The position numbers and the translations under genes were made by a program. A stretch of 64,000 bases of DNA from Immundisolibacter cernigliae. Its GTDB lineage: Bacteria; Pseudomonadota; Gammaproteobacteria; Immundisolibacterales; Immundisolibacteraceae. Shown piece after piece: positions 44,211 to 54,726 of the stretch; position 1 is the stretch's first letter, and every line of letters begins with the position of its first letter. The notes beneath the pieces are model-generated. The model saw only the letters and a list, made by a program, of their open reading frames with translations. It was not told the DNA's origin and made no database searches. Location of the stretch: assembly GCF_001697225.1 (NCBI RefSeq), contig NZ_CP014671.1, positions 2,232,001 through 2,296,000 of the forward strand, in the 5' to 3' direction.

Positions 44211-44828
44211 ATGCAGCGCTTTCACCTGCACCCCGAAAATCCCCAGCCGCGCCTGCTGGGCAAGGCGGCCGAAGCCGTCGCCGGCGGCGCGCTGCTGGCC
44301 TGCCCGACCGACTGCAGCTATGTGCTGCTGTGCGATCTGACCGACAAGGCGGCCATGCAGCGCATCCGCGCCCTGCGCCGGCTGGACGAGGATCACCCGT
44401 TCACGTTGCTGTGCCGCGACCTGAAACAGGTATCCGTCTACGCCACGCTGGGCACCACCGAGCATCGTCTGCTGCGCGCTGCCGCGCCGGGACCGTACAC
44501 CTTCCTGCTGGCGGCGACGCGCGAGGTGCCCAAGCGTTTGCAGGACAAGCGGCGCACGGTCGGCGTGCGCATCAGCAGCCATCCGGTGCCCCAGGGTCTG
44601 CTGGCGCTGCGCGACGAGCCACTGCTGTGCAGCACCCTGCAACTGCCGGGCGACGAGTTTCCGCTGACTGACCCGGACGACATCGAAGACCGGCTTGGCA
44701 AGCAGGTGGACCTGCTGCTGGACGCCGGGCCCGGCGACTACCAGGTCAGCACCGTGGTGGCCTTCGAGGACGGCGTGGCGCGCGTGGTGCGGCCGGGCAA
44801 GGGCGATCTGGCGCGATTCGGCGGCTGA
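44211..44828 (+). CDS. yciO: Sua5/YciO/YrdC family protein (YciO branch)
   Basis: The 205-residue protein has GALLACPTDCSYVLLCDLTDKAAMQRI, PFTLLCRDLKQVSVYA and PGPYTFLLAATREVPKRLQDKRRTVGVRI, i.e. the YrdC nucleotide/RNA-binding fold in its YciO form. YrdC/TsaC makes threonylcarbamoyl-AMP for tRNA; the YciO role is less clear. The start at 44211 (MQRFHLHPENPQP) agrees with family N-termini. Single gene. Confidence 0.88.
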   Translation: MQRFHLHPENPQPRLLGKAAEAVAGGALLACPTDCSYVLLCDLTDKAAMQRIRALRRLDEDHPFTLLCRDLKQVSVYATLGTTEHRLLRAAAPGPYTFLLAATREVPKRLQDKRRTVGVRISSHPVPQGLLALRDEPLLCSTLQLPGDEFPLTDPDDIEDRLGKQVDLLLDAGPGDYQVSTVVAFEDGVARVVRPGKGDLARFGG

Positions 44829-44838
44829 GAAAGGCCGG

Positions 44839-45855
44839 TCAGACCTTGTAGTAATCGCGGTACCAGGCGACGAAATTGCGCACACCGATTTCGACCGGTG
44901 TCGCTGGTCGATAACCGACATCCGCGCCCAGGTCGTCGATGTTGGCGCTGGTCTCCGGCACATCCCCGGGCTGCATGGGCAGCAGGTTCTTGACCGCCTT
45001 CCTGCCCAGACAGTCCTCGATCACCTCGATGTAGCGCAGCAGCTCCACCGGACGGTTGTTGCCGATGTTGTAGACGCGAAACGGCGCCCGGCTGGTGGCC
45101 GGATCGGGATTCTCGCCATCCCAGCCGGGATTGGGCGCCGCCACGCGGGCGGTGACGCGCAGCACGCCCTCGACGATGTCGTCGATGTACGTGAAATCGC
45201 GCCGGTGGTGGCCCTGGTTGAACACCTCGATCGGCTCGCCGGCCAGGATGGCGCGCGTGAACAGGAACAGCGCCATGTCCGGCCGGCCCCACGGGCCATA
45301 GACGGTAAAGAAGCGCAGCCCGCTCACCGGCAGGCCGTACAGGTGCGCGTAGCAGTGCGCCATCAGTTCGTTCGAGCGCTTGGTGGCCGCGTACAGGCTC
45401 AGCGGATGGTCGGCCAGATCGTGCTCTGAAAACGGCAGCTTGGTGTTGGCGCCATAGACCGAACTGCTGGAGGCGTAGACGAGATGCTCGACGCCGTTGT
45501 GGCGACAGCCCTCCAGGATGTTCATGAAGCCGACCAGGTTCGAGTCGACATAGGCGTGCGGATGGGTCAGCGAGTAGCGCACGCCGGCCTGCGCGGCCAG
45601 GTGGATCACCCGCTGCGGGCGCTTGTCGGCGAACAGCCGCTCGATGGCCGGGCGGTCCTGCAGGCTGATGCGCGCTTCCGTGAAGCCGGCCCGCGGCGTC
45701 AAGCGGGCCAGGCGCGCCAGCTTCAGGTTCACGTCGTAGTAATCGTTGACCTCGTCCAGGCCGATGACCTGATGGCCTTGATCGAGCAGGCGATGGGCGA
45801 CGGCCCCGCCGATGAAACCGGCCGTGCCGGTAACCAGGATGCGCATCGGCGCCAT
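44839..45855 (-). CDS. NAD-dependent UDP-sugar epimerase (UDP-glucuronate 4-epimerase-like)
   Basis: The extended SDR of about 338 residues has [16 protein letters not shown] for [16 protein letters not shown] (specific to the glucuronate/GalA epimerase group), [14 protein letters not shown], the catalytic [11 protein letters not shown] and [13 protein letters not shown]. It probably interconverts UDP-GlcA and UDP-GalA. ATG 45855 has GGAG upstream; a GTG at 45876 overlapping the previous stop (GTGA) is the alternative. Partner of the adjacent UDP-sugar dehydrogenase. Confidence 0.87.
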   Translation of the reverse strand: MAPMRILVTGTAGFIGGAVAHRLLDQGHQVIGLDEVNDYYDVNLKLARLARLTPRAGFTEARISLQDRPAIERLFADKRPQRVIHLAAQAGVRYSLTHPHAYVDSNLVGFMNILEGCRHNGVEHLVYASSSSVYGANTKLPFSEHDLADHPLSLYAATKRSNELMAHCYAHLYGLPVSGLRFFTVYGPWGRPDMALFLFTRAILAGEPIEVFNQGHHRRDFTYIDDIVEGVLRVTARVAAPNPGWDGENPDPATSRAPFRVYNIGNNRPVELLRYIEVIEDCLGRKAVKNLLPMQPGDVPETSANIDDLGADVGYRPATPVEIGVRNFVAWYRDYYKV

Positions 45856-45872
45856 TTGAATCTGCTCCGCGC

Positions 45873-47150
45873 TCACAGCCGCTCGTCCACCTGGTCGCGC
45901 GGCAGCACCGACTTGATGTCGTAAACCACCGCTCGCGGCGCCTTGAGGGCACCGAGCCGCTCGGCGTCCAGATCGACAAACTGGCGGTGCGCAACCGCCA
46001 GGACAACGGCGCTATAGGCCCCCGCCACCGGCTCGGCGCACAGGTGGATGCCGTATTCCTCGTCGCAGACCGCCGCATCCGCCCACGGATCATGCACGTC
46101 GACCGCCATGCCGAAATCTTCGAGCTCGCGCACCACATCCACGACGCGGGTGTTGCGCACGTCGGGGCAGTTTTCCTTGAACGTGATGCCCAGCACCAGC
46201 GCCCGCGCACCGGCCACCGGCAGCCGGCGGCGAATCAGCAGACGTGCCACGCGCTCCGCCACGTAGCGACCCATGCCGTCGTTGATGCGCCGGCCAGCCA
46301 GGATCACTTCCGGGTGGTAGCCGATCTCCTGCGCCTTGTGCGTGAGGTAATACGGATCGACACCGATACAGTGACCGCCGACCAGGCCCGGTCGAAACGG
46401 CAGGAAATTCCACTTGGTGCCGGCCGCTTCCAGCACTTCCGTTGTGTCGATGCCGAGCCGGTTGAAGATCAGCGCCAGCTCGTTGACCAGGGCGATGTTC
46501 AGATCGCGCTGGGTGTTCTCGATCACCTTGGCCGCTTCCGCGACGCGGATGCTGCTGGCGCAGTGGGTTTTGGTGATGGTGGCGTACAGCGCGTCCACGT
46601 ACTGGGCCGCCGCCGGCGTGGAACCGGAGGTGATCTTGGTCACCGTCTCCAGGCGGTGCTCGCGGTCACCGGGATTGATGCGCTCGGGGCTGTAGCCGAC
46701 GAAAAAATCGCGGTTCAGCGTCAGGCCGGATTCGCGCTCCAGGACCGGTGCGCAGATTTCCTCGGTCGCGCCCGGATACACCGTGGATTCGTAAACCACC
46801 ACATCGCCGGCTTTCAGAACCTGCCCCACGGTGCGGCTGGCCGCCAGCAGGGGCCCGAAGTCCGGTCGCTTGTGGGTATCCACCGGCGTTGGCACGGTGA
46901 CGATATAGGTGTTGCAGTCGGCCAGATCAGCGGACTCACAGGACAAACGCAAGGCGCTCGCCCGAAGCTGCGCGGCGCTCACCTCGCCGGTCGCGTCATG
47001 CCCGGCGTTCAGGACCGCGATGCGCTGGCGGTCGATGTCGAAGCCAAGCGTGGGAAAGCGGGCGGCCAGCGCCACCGCCAGCGGCAGGCCGACATAACCG
47101 AGTCCAAGCACACCGACACGTGCCTGTGCCAGTGTCGGCGGGTCCGTCAT
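45873..47150 (-). CDS. Nucleotide-sugar dehydrogenase (UDP-HexNAc dehydrogenase, TviB/WbpO type)
   Basis: The 425-residue enzyme has the Rossmann start [25 protein letters not shown], and [10 protein letters not shown]. The catalytic Cys is in [19 protein letters not shown], followed by [16 protein letters not shown]. TviB/WbpO-type enzymes oxidise C6 of UDP-GalNAc/GlcNAc; a UDP-glucose substrate cannot be excluded. With the epimerase it would supply a uronic-acid sugar for a surface polysaccharide. No glycosyltransferases lie alongside. Confidence 0.87.
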   Translation of the reverse strand: MTDPPTLAQARVGVLGLGYVGLPLAVALAARFPTLGFDIDRQRIAVLNAGHDATGEVSAAQLRASALRLSCESADLADCNTYIVTVPTPVDTHKRPDFGPLLAASRTVGQVLKAGDVVVYESTVYPGATEEICAPVLERESGLTLNRDFFVGYSPERINPGDREHRLETVTKITSGSTPAAAQYVDALYATITKTHCASSIRVAEAAKVIENTQRDLNIALVNELALIFNRLGIDTTEVLEAAGTKWNFLPFRPGLVGGHCIGVDPYYLTHKAQEIGYHPEVILAGRRINDGMGRYVAERVARLLIRRRLPVAGARALVLGITFKENCPDVRNTRVVDVVRELEDFGMAVDVHDPWADAAVCDEEYGIHLCAEPVAGAYSAVVLAVAHRQFVDLDAERLGALKAPRAVVYDIKSVLPRDQVDERL

Positions 47151-47220
47151 GTGCCGGCGTCGAATGTAAGCAGGTCGTCCCGGTCAACAGTCCGCTGACG
47201 GGGCGTCGAAGATTCGCAAC

Positions 47221-47297
47221 TGGTCGGGGTGAGAGGATTCGAACCTCCGGCCCCCGCCTCCCGAAGACGGTGCTCTACCAAGCTGAGCTACACCCCG
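47221..47297 (-). tRNA. tRNA-Pro (CGG)
   Basis: On the minus strand: acceptor CGGGGTG/CACCCCG with encoded CCA, D-arm AGCTCAGCTTGGTAGAGC, anticodon stem CCGTC/GGCGG, loop TTCGGGA with anticodon CGG, T-arm GGTTCGAATCC. Confidence 0.95.
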
Positions 47298-47344
47298 ATT
47301 GCGACACGTGCGCCGCAGGCCCGCCCGGCGGCGGCTGCGGATTC

Positions 47345-48322
47345 TCAGAAATCCCGGGAAACTGCAAACCGGGCCAGCCCCTGCAGGGCCGCCCGTGCCG
47401 GCGAGTCCGGCAGCCCGGAAAGGGCCGCCTGGGCGCGCTCGGCATGGGTCTGCGCGAGGCCGGCAGTGTACGCGATGGCCCCGGTCGATTCAATCACGGC
47501 CAGCACCGCCGCGAAGTCCGGCTCGCCGTCCTCGCCCAGCGCCGAGCGCAGCACGCGCGCCTGCTGCGGATCGGCCGCCTGCAGGGCATAGGCCAAGGGC
47601 AGCGTCGGGCTGCCCTCGGCCAGGTCGTCGCCCAGGTTCTTGCCGATGCGCGCCGCGTCGCCCCGGTAGTCGAGCAGGTCATCGACCAGCTGGTAGGCCA
47701 GACCGAAATGCAGCCCGTAATCGCCCAGCGCATCCTGGCCGGCGCGGTCCTGCCCGGCCAGCAGGGCCCCGCAGCGGGCGGCCGCCTCGAACAGCGTCGC
47801 CGTCTTGCTGCGGGCGATGGCCAGGCACTGCTCGGGCGTGGCGTCGACGTTACGGCGATTGAGGAACTGCAACACCTCGCCCTCGGAAATCTGATTGGTG
47901 GCCGTCGCCAGAACGTCCATAACCTCCTTGGACCCCAGCTCCACCATCATCTGGAACGAACGCGAGTACAGGAAGTCGCCCACCAGCACGCTCAGACCGT
48001 TGCCGAAGCGGCTGTTGGCAGTCGCCCGTCCGCGCCGCAGTTCGGACTCGTCCACCACGTCGTCGTGCAGCAGGGTGGCGGTGTGGATGAATTCGACGAT
48101 GGCCGCCAGCAGGCAATGCTGGTCGCCCGAATAGCCGCAGGCGCGGGCCGACAGCACCGCCATCACCGGCCGCAGTCGCTTGCCGCCACTGTGAATGATG
48201 TAGCCCGACAACTGGTCGATGGTCGGGACCGTCGAGTGCAGGCGCTGCTCGATGAGCGCATTTACGGCCGCCATGTCGGCGGCGGCCGGCGCCAGCAGCG
48301 CGGCCAGGGGATTGGCAGTCAT
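47345..48322 (-). CDS. ispB: Octaprenyl diphosphate synthase (trans-polyprenyl synthetase)
   Basis: The 325-residue prenyltransferase elongates FPP with IPP to make the ubiquinone side chain. The first aspartate-rich motif is LLHDDVVDESELRRGR, the second LVDDLLDYRGD; GGKRLRP binds IPP. The chain length is inferred from family resemblance and its position opposite rplU-rpmA, where ispB sits in gammaproteobacteria. Confidence 0.92.
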   Translation of the reverse strand: MTANPLAALLAPAAADMAAVNALIEQRLHSTVPTIDQLSGYIIHSGGKRLRPVMAVLSARACGYSGDQHCLLAAIVEFIHTATLLHDDVVDESELRRGRATANSRFGNGLSVLVGDFLYSRSFQMMVELGSKEVMDVLATATNQISEGEVLQFLNRRNVDATPEQCLAIARSKTATLFEAAARCGALLAGQDRAGQDALGDYGLHFGLAYQLVDDLLDYRGDAARIGKNLGDDLAEGSPTLPLAYALQAADPQQARVLRSALGEDGEPDFAAVLAVIESTGAIAYTAGLAQTHAERAQAALSGLPDSPARAALQGLARFAVSRDF

Positions 48323-48389
48323 GCACTCGGTCAGGCGGGGTGTGAAGCCGACGGATGCTAGGTTTCGGGGTGGGTGGGTGTCAAGCCAT

Positions 48390-48419
48390 TTGACCCGGCA
48401 CGCCCGCCAGAACTAGAAT
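48390..48419 (+). promoter_or_regulatory. rplU: Sigma-70 promoter of rplU-rpmA
   Basis: TTGACC (48390-48395), an 18-nt spacer and TAGAAT (48414-48419), with the expected start about 60 nt before the rplU ATG. Confidence 0.65.
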
Positions 48420-48485
48420 CCACGCCCTTTTTGTTCCCGCCGGGCAGTCGTGCCCGCGCGGCACGTGTCGGCAGTGGGGAAGTCC

Positions 48486-48800
48486 ATGTTTGCGGTAATC
48501 GAAACCGGTGGCAAGCAGTACCGGGTGGCGCAGGGTCTGGTCCTGAAGGTGGAAAAACTGGACGGCGCCGTCGGCGACACGCTCACCTTCGATCGCGTGC
48601 TGATGGTCGGCGCCGGGGCCGAGGTGAAGGTCGGCCGGCCCTACGTCGAGGGCGCCACCGTGACCGCCGAGCTGCGCGCGCTGGGCCGCCACCCGAAGAT
48701 TCGCATCATCAAGTTCCGTCGGCGCAAGCACCATCAGAAGCAGATGGGCCACCGCCAGCACTACGCCGAAATCGCCATCACCAGCATCGGCGCGCCCTAA
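48486..48800 (+). CDS. rplU: 50S ribosomal protein L21
   Basis: The 104-residue protein starts [17 protein letters not shown] and contains [16 protein letters not shown], the L21 signature that contacts 23S rRNA. The ATG at 48486 is chosen over an in-frame ATG at 48450, since L21 starts exactly here. First gene of rplU-rpmA. Confidence 0.98.
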   Translation: MFAVIETGGKQYRVAQGLVLKVEKLDGAVGDTLTFDRVLMVGAGAEVKVGRPYVEGATVTAELRALGRHPKIRIIKFRRRKHHQKQMGHRQHYAEIAITSIGAP

Positions 48801-48827
48801 GCGCGCCGCGTTCAGGAGTAAGCACTC

Positions 48828-49088
48828 ATGGCCCATAAAAAAGCCGCCGGCAGTTCCCGCAACGGCCGCGATTCCGTCTCCAAGCGCCTTGGCGTCAAGC
48901 GCTTCGGCGGCGAGCACGTGCTGGCCGGCAACATCCTGGTGCGCCAGCGCGGCACCGAGTTCCATCCGGGCGACAACGTCGGCCTGGGCCGGGATCACAC
49001 CCTGTTCGCCCTGGTCGAGGGGCATGTGCGCTTTCGTGTCGGCGGCGAGAAAAGCCGTCGCTTCGTCAGCGTCGAGCCGCTGGCCTGA
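48828..49088 (+). CDS. rpmA: 50S ribosomal protein L27
   Basis: The 86-residue protein begins [16 protein letters not shown], the flexible arm that reaches the peptidyl transferase centre, then [23 protein letters not shown]. Ribosome site AGGAG. Followed by an intrinsic terminator. Confidence 0.98.
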   Translation: MAHKKAAGSSRNGRDSVSKRLGVKRFGGEHVLAGNILVRQRGTEFHPGDNVGLGRDHTLFALVEGHVRFRVGGEKSRRFVSVEPLA

Positions 49089-49119
49089 CCGCGTCGTTTT
49101 TTCCGGCCTTGCCGGCGCC

Positions 49120-49150
49120 AAAGCCCCGCTCCGGCGGGGCTTTGTGTTTG
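49120..49150 (+). terminator. Rho-independent terminator after rpmA
   Basis: AAAGCCCCGC-tccg-GCGGGGCTTT followed by a T-rich run (tttgtgtttg). It lies 32 nt after the rpmA stop and 22 nt before obgE; partial read-through into obgE is common in this arrangement. Confidence 0.85.
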
Positions 49151-49153
49151 TAG

Positions 49154-51318
<2,165 letters not shown>

Positions 51319-51335
51319 TCCGGCCGGCCAAAACA

Positions 51336-51360
51336 GAAAAAGCCCGAAGCGGGCTTTTTC
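51336..51360. terminator. Bidirectional terminator between proB and rpsT
   Basis: GAAAAAGCCCG-aag-CGGGCTTTTTC: a 6-bp GC stem flanked by A5/T5, so it can end both the proB (+) and rpsT (-) transcripts. Confidence 0.9.
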
Positions 51361-51401
51361 TGTCTGCGTTCAGCGCGCGCGCCGCATCGGCGCGCGGCGC
51401 T

Positions 51402-51674
51402 TCAGGCGGCCTGGCGCAGCGCGTGGATGCGCTTGTTCAGGCGGCTCTTGTGACGGGCGGCGGTGTTCTTGTGGATCAGGCCGCGGGCGGCCATGCGGTC
51501 CAGCAGGGGCACCGCAGCGCGGTAGCTGGTGCCAGCGGTGTCGGCGTCGCCGGCGCGGATCGCCGCCAGCACGCGCTTGACGGCGGTGCGCAGCATCGAA
51601 CGGCGGCTGGCGTTGTGGGCGCGGTGGTCGTCGTTCTGACGGGCGCGTTTGATGGCTTGCGGGCTGTTGGCCAA
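51402..51674 (-). CDS. rpsT: 30S ribosomal protein S20
   Basis: The 90-residue basic helical protein begins MANSPQAIKRARQNDDHRAHNASRRS and has GLIHKNTAARHKSRLNKRIHAL, both typical of S20. Divergent from murJ, as in Pseudomonas and E. coli. Confidence 0.97.
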   Translation of the reverse strand: MANSPQAIKRARQNDDHRAHNASRRSMLRTAVKRVLAAIRAGDADTAGTSYRAAVPLLDRMAARGLIHKNTAARHKSRLNKRIHALRQAA

Positions 51675-51766
51675 GGCGAAATCCCTGCGTCGAAAACCGA
51701 AAAAAGGTCGCGAACTATGCTCACCGGAGCGGCGTTTGTCAATCCGGAAACCGGCTTGCAGGGCGC

Positions 51767-53296
51767 GTGAGCATGCTGCGTTCGGCCGCCTCGGTGGGCG
51801 TCGCCACCACCAGCTCGCGCGTGCTCGGCTACGTCCGGGATACCGTCATCGCCACCACCTTCGGCGCCGGCCCGGCGGCGGATGCGTTCTTCGTTGCCTT
51901 TCGCATCCCGAACTTTCTGCGCCGGCTGTTCGCCGAGGGCGCCTTCTCGCAGGCTTTCGTGCCGGTGCTGTCCGAATACCGCACCACACGCGATCCGGCC
52001 GACGTACGCGACCTGGTCGCCCACACGCTGGGCACGCTCGGACTGGTGCTGCTGGGCGTGACGCTGCTGGCGGTCGCGGCCGCGCCGCTGCTGGTGTGGC
52101 TGCTGGCGCCCGGCTTCGGTGACGACCCGCAGCGCAGCGCGCTGACGACCACGCTGCTGCGGATCACGTTCTGGTATCTGCCGCTGGTGTCGCTGGCGGC
52201 GGCGGTCGGCGGCGTTCTGAATACCTTTGGACGCTACTTCACGCCGGCCCTGACGCCGCTGTTCCTGAATCTGGCCATGATCGGCGCCGCGGTCTGGCTG
52301 GCGCCGCGCCTGGACGTGCCGGTGCTGGCGCTGGCCATCGGCGTGGTCATCGGTGGGCTGCTGCAACTGCTGTGGCAATTGCCCACCCTGGCAGCGCTCG
52401 GCAACCTGGCGCGACCCCGCGTGAGCTTTTCCCACCCCGGCGTGCGGCGCATCCTCAGACTCATGGGGCCGGGCGTGTTCGGCTCCTCGGTGGCGCAGGT
52501 CAACCTGATGTTCGACACCGTGGTGGCGTCGTTCCTGGTCACCGGCAGCGTGTCCTGGCTGTATTACGCGGACCGGCTGATGGAATTTCCGCTCGGCGTG
52601 CTGGCGATCGCCTTCGCGACCGTCATCCTGCCGCGTCTGTCGCGGCAGCACGCCAGCGGCGACGGCGAGGCCTTCTCGCGCACGCTCGACTGGGGCCTGC
52701 GCTGGGTGCTGCTGGTCGGCGCGCCGGCGGCGGCGGCGCTGTTCGTGCTGGCCGGCCCGCTGCTGGGCACGCTGTTCAGTTATGGCGCCTTCGATGCCCA
52801 CTCGGTGCACATGGCCCGTCAGGCCCTGTGGGCATTCGCGCCCGGCCTGCTGGCGTTCATGGCCATCAAGGTGCTGGCGCCCGGTTACTACGCGCGCCAG
52901 GACACGCGCAGTCCGGTGCGCATCGGCGTGCTGGCCATGCTGGTCAACATGGGCCTGACGCTGATCCTGGTGTGGCCGCTGAAGCACGCCGGGCTGGCCG
53001 CCGCCACCAGCCTGGCGGCCTATCTCAACGCGATACTATTGCTGCGCGGCCTGCTGCGTGGCGGTGCGTACCGCCCCCGGCCCGGCTGGGGGCTGTTTAC
53101 AACCCGCGTGGCGCTGGCCACGGCGGCCATGACGGCGCTGCTTTGGCTGGGCGCCGGTTCGCTCGATGCCTGGCTGGCGCTGGGCGCGGGCGAGCGGGTG
53201 GCCCGGCTGGGCCTGTGGGTCGCCGCCGGCGGCGCATGCTACGGCGCCGCGCTGTTGGCGCTGCGCCTGCCGCTGGCCCAGTTGCGCCATCCCTGA
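51767..53296 (+). CDS. murJ: Lipid II flippase MurJ
   Basis: The 509-residue polytopic protein (about 14 helices) begins SMLRSAASVGVATTSSRVLGYVRD, with FGAGPAADAFFVAFRIPNFLRRLFAEGAFSQAFVPVL, the family hallmark around transmembrane helices 1-2. It moves lipid II across the inner membrane for peptidoglycan synthesis. Start at GTG 51767; an in-frame ATG two codons later is equally possible. Confidence 0.95.
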   Translation: MSMLRSAASVGVATTSSRVLGYVRDTVIATTFGAGPAADAFFVAFRIPNFLRRLFAEGAFSQAFVPVLSEYRTTRDPADVRDLVAHTLGTLGLVLLGVTLLAVAAAPLLVWLLAPGFGDDPQRSALTTTLLRITFWYLPLVSLAAAVGGVLNTFGRYFTPALTPLFLNLAMIGAAVWLAPRLDVPVLALAIGVVIGGLLQLLWQLPTLAALGNLARPRVSFSHPGVRRILRLMGPGVFGSSVAQVNLMFDTVVASFLVTGSVSWLYYADRLMEFPLGVLAIAFATVILPRLSRQHASGDGEAFSRTLDWGLRWVLLVGAPAAAALFVLAGPLLGTLFSYGAFDAHSVHMARQALWAFAPGLLAFMAIKVLAPGYYARQDTRSPVRIGVLAMLVNMGLTLILVWPLKHAGLAAATSLAAYLNAILLLRGLLRGGAYRPRPGWGLFTTRVALATAAMTALLWLGAGSLDAWLALGAGERVARLGLWVAAGGACYGAALLALRLPLAQLRHP

Positions 53297-53321
53297 CCCA
53301 TCGTGAGCGACAAGACCCAGC

Positions 53322-53732
53322 GTGGACGCAGACTTTCTTCGCATCGGATCGCCGCAGGATCCCCGCGTGTTCAGCCTCGCCGAGGCGCGGACGCTGTTCC
53401 CGCTGGTGCGCGGCATCACCGCGCGCACGGCCGACGAGCTGGCGCCGGTGCAGCGGCAACTGAAGGTGCTGCCGCGCCGCAGCCCGGAGCTGCAGGCTGC
53501 CGAGCAGCGCTACCAGGCCATCGTCGGCGCCTGGGTCAACAAGATGCGCCGCCTGGGCCTGGTGGTGAAGGGCCTGTGGCTGGTCGATTTCGACACCGGC
53601 GACGGCTACCTGTGCTGGAAGTATCCGGAACTGAAGCTCGGCCACTACCACGGCTACGACGAGGGCTTCGCTGGCCGCCGGCCGCTGGACGAGGTGCTCG
53701 AAACGCAGGACCCGGACTGGGCGCGCTACTGA
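53322..53732 (+). CDS. DUF2203 family protein
   Basis: The 136-residue cytosolic protein from a GTG start has RVFSLAEARTLFPLVRGI, the DUF2203 entry motif, and GLVVKGLWLVDFDTGDGYLCWKYPELKLGHYHGYDEGFAGR, its conserved C-terminal half (G-LVDF...CW..GE-type). Function is unknown. It is inserted between murJ and ribF, which are adjacent in many gammaproteobacteria. Confidence 0.85.
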   Translation: MDADFLRIGSPQDPRVFSLAEARTLFPLVRGITARTADELAPVQRQLKVLPRRSPELQAAEQRYQAIVGAWVNKMRRLGLVVKGLWLVDFDTGDGYLCWKYPELKLGHYHGYDEGFAGRRPLDEVLETQDPDWARY

Positions 53733-53766
53733 CCGGCCCTGCCACCCCCGACCCCGAGACAATGAT

Positions 53767-54708
53767 GTGGATTCCAGCGTGGAACTGATCCGCGGCCTGC
53801 ACAACCTGCGCCCGCGCCACCGCGGCTGCGTGGCCAGCATCGGCAACTTCGACGGCGTGCACCTGGGCCACCAGGCCATCGTTGCGCGCCTGCAGGAACA
53901 CGCCGCAGCCACCGGCCTGCCGGCGCGGGTGGTGCTGTTCGAGCCGCAGCCGCTGGAGTTCTTTCGGCCCGACCAGGTCGAGCCGCGCCTGATGCGCCTG
54001 CGCGAGAAACTGGCGGCCCTGGACGCGCTCGGCGTGGACGGCGTGCTGTGCCTGCATTTCGATGCCCGGCTGGCTGGCATGCCGCGCGACGCCTTCGTCG
54101 AGCATCTGTTGATCGAGGGTCTGGGCGTGCGCCAGCTGGTGGTGGGCCCGGATTTTCGCTTCGGGCACAAGCGCCTGGGCGATGTGGACTATCTGAAGAC
54201 TGTCGGCACGTCCGCGGGTTTTGGCGTCGAAGCCATGCCCCCGCTACTGCTGGACGGCGAGCGGGTCAGCAGCACCGCGGTACGCCAGCATCTGACGGGC
54301 GGCGATCTTGCCGGCGCGGCGCGCCTGCTGGGCCGGCCCTACACGCTGCACGGTCGGGTCAGCCACGGCGACGCGCGCGGGCGCACCATCGGCTTCCCGA
54401 CGCTGAATCTGCCGCTGCGCCGCAAGGCGGTCAGCCTGCGCGGCGTGTTTGCCGTGCGCGTGACGGGCCTTGCCGACCGGCCGCTGCCGGCGGTGGCCAA
54501 TCTTGGCGTGCGCCCGACCGTGGACGGCACGTACCCGCTGCTGGAAGTGCACGTGCTGGACTTTGCCGGACAGGTCTACGGCCGCCAGGTGCAAGTCGAG
54601 TTCGTGCAGCAATTGCGCGACGAGCGCCGCTTCGACGGGCTGGACGCGCTGCGCGCGCAGATCGAGCTCGATCTGCGCGCCGCCCGCCGCGTATTTGCCA
54701 AACCCTGA
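53767..54708 (+). CDS. ribF: Bifunctional riboflavin kinase/FMN adenylyltransferase
   Basis: The 313-residue enzyme makes FMN and FAD. The N-terminal adenylyltransferase has SIGNFDGVHLGHQAIVARL and VGPDFRFGHKRLGD and ends near residue 185 (RVSSTAVRQHL). The C-terminal kinase has GRTIGFPTLNL and ANLGVRPTVDGTYPLLEVH. GTG 53767 is used; GTG 53779, giving VELIRGLHNL as in typical RibF, is equally plausible. It precedes ileS by 18 nt. Confidence 0.95.
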   Translation: MDSSVELIRGLHNLRPRHRGCVASIGNFDGVHLGHQAIVARLQEHAAATGLPARVVLFEPQPLEFFRPDQVEPRLMRLREKLAALDALGVDGVLCLHFDARLAGMPRDAFVEHLLIEGLGVRQLVVGPDFRFGHKRLGDVDYLKTVGTSAGFGVEAMPPLLLDGERVSSTAVRQHLTGGDLAGAARLLGRPYTLHGRVSHGDARGRTIGFPTLNLPLRRKAVSLRGVFAVRVTGLADRPLPAVANLGVRPTVDGTYPLLEVHVLDFAGQVYGRQVQVEFVQQLRDERRFDGLDALRAQIELDLRAARRVFAKP

Positions 54709-54726
54709 ATCCCCAAAGAGCCCTGC

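Noticed and set aside
53303-53788. 161-codon frame overlapping the DUF2203 gene
   Set aside because: It is out of frame with the DUF2203 motifs and Arg/Ala/Gly-rich in the manner of shadow frames.
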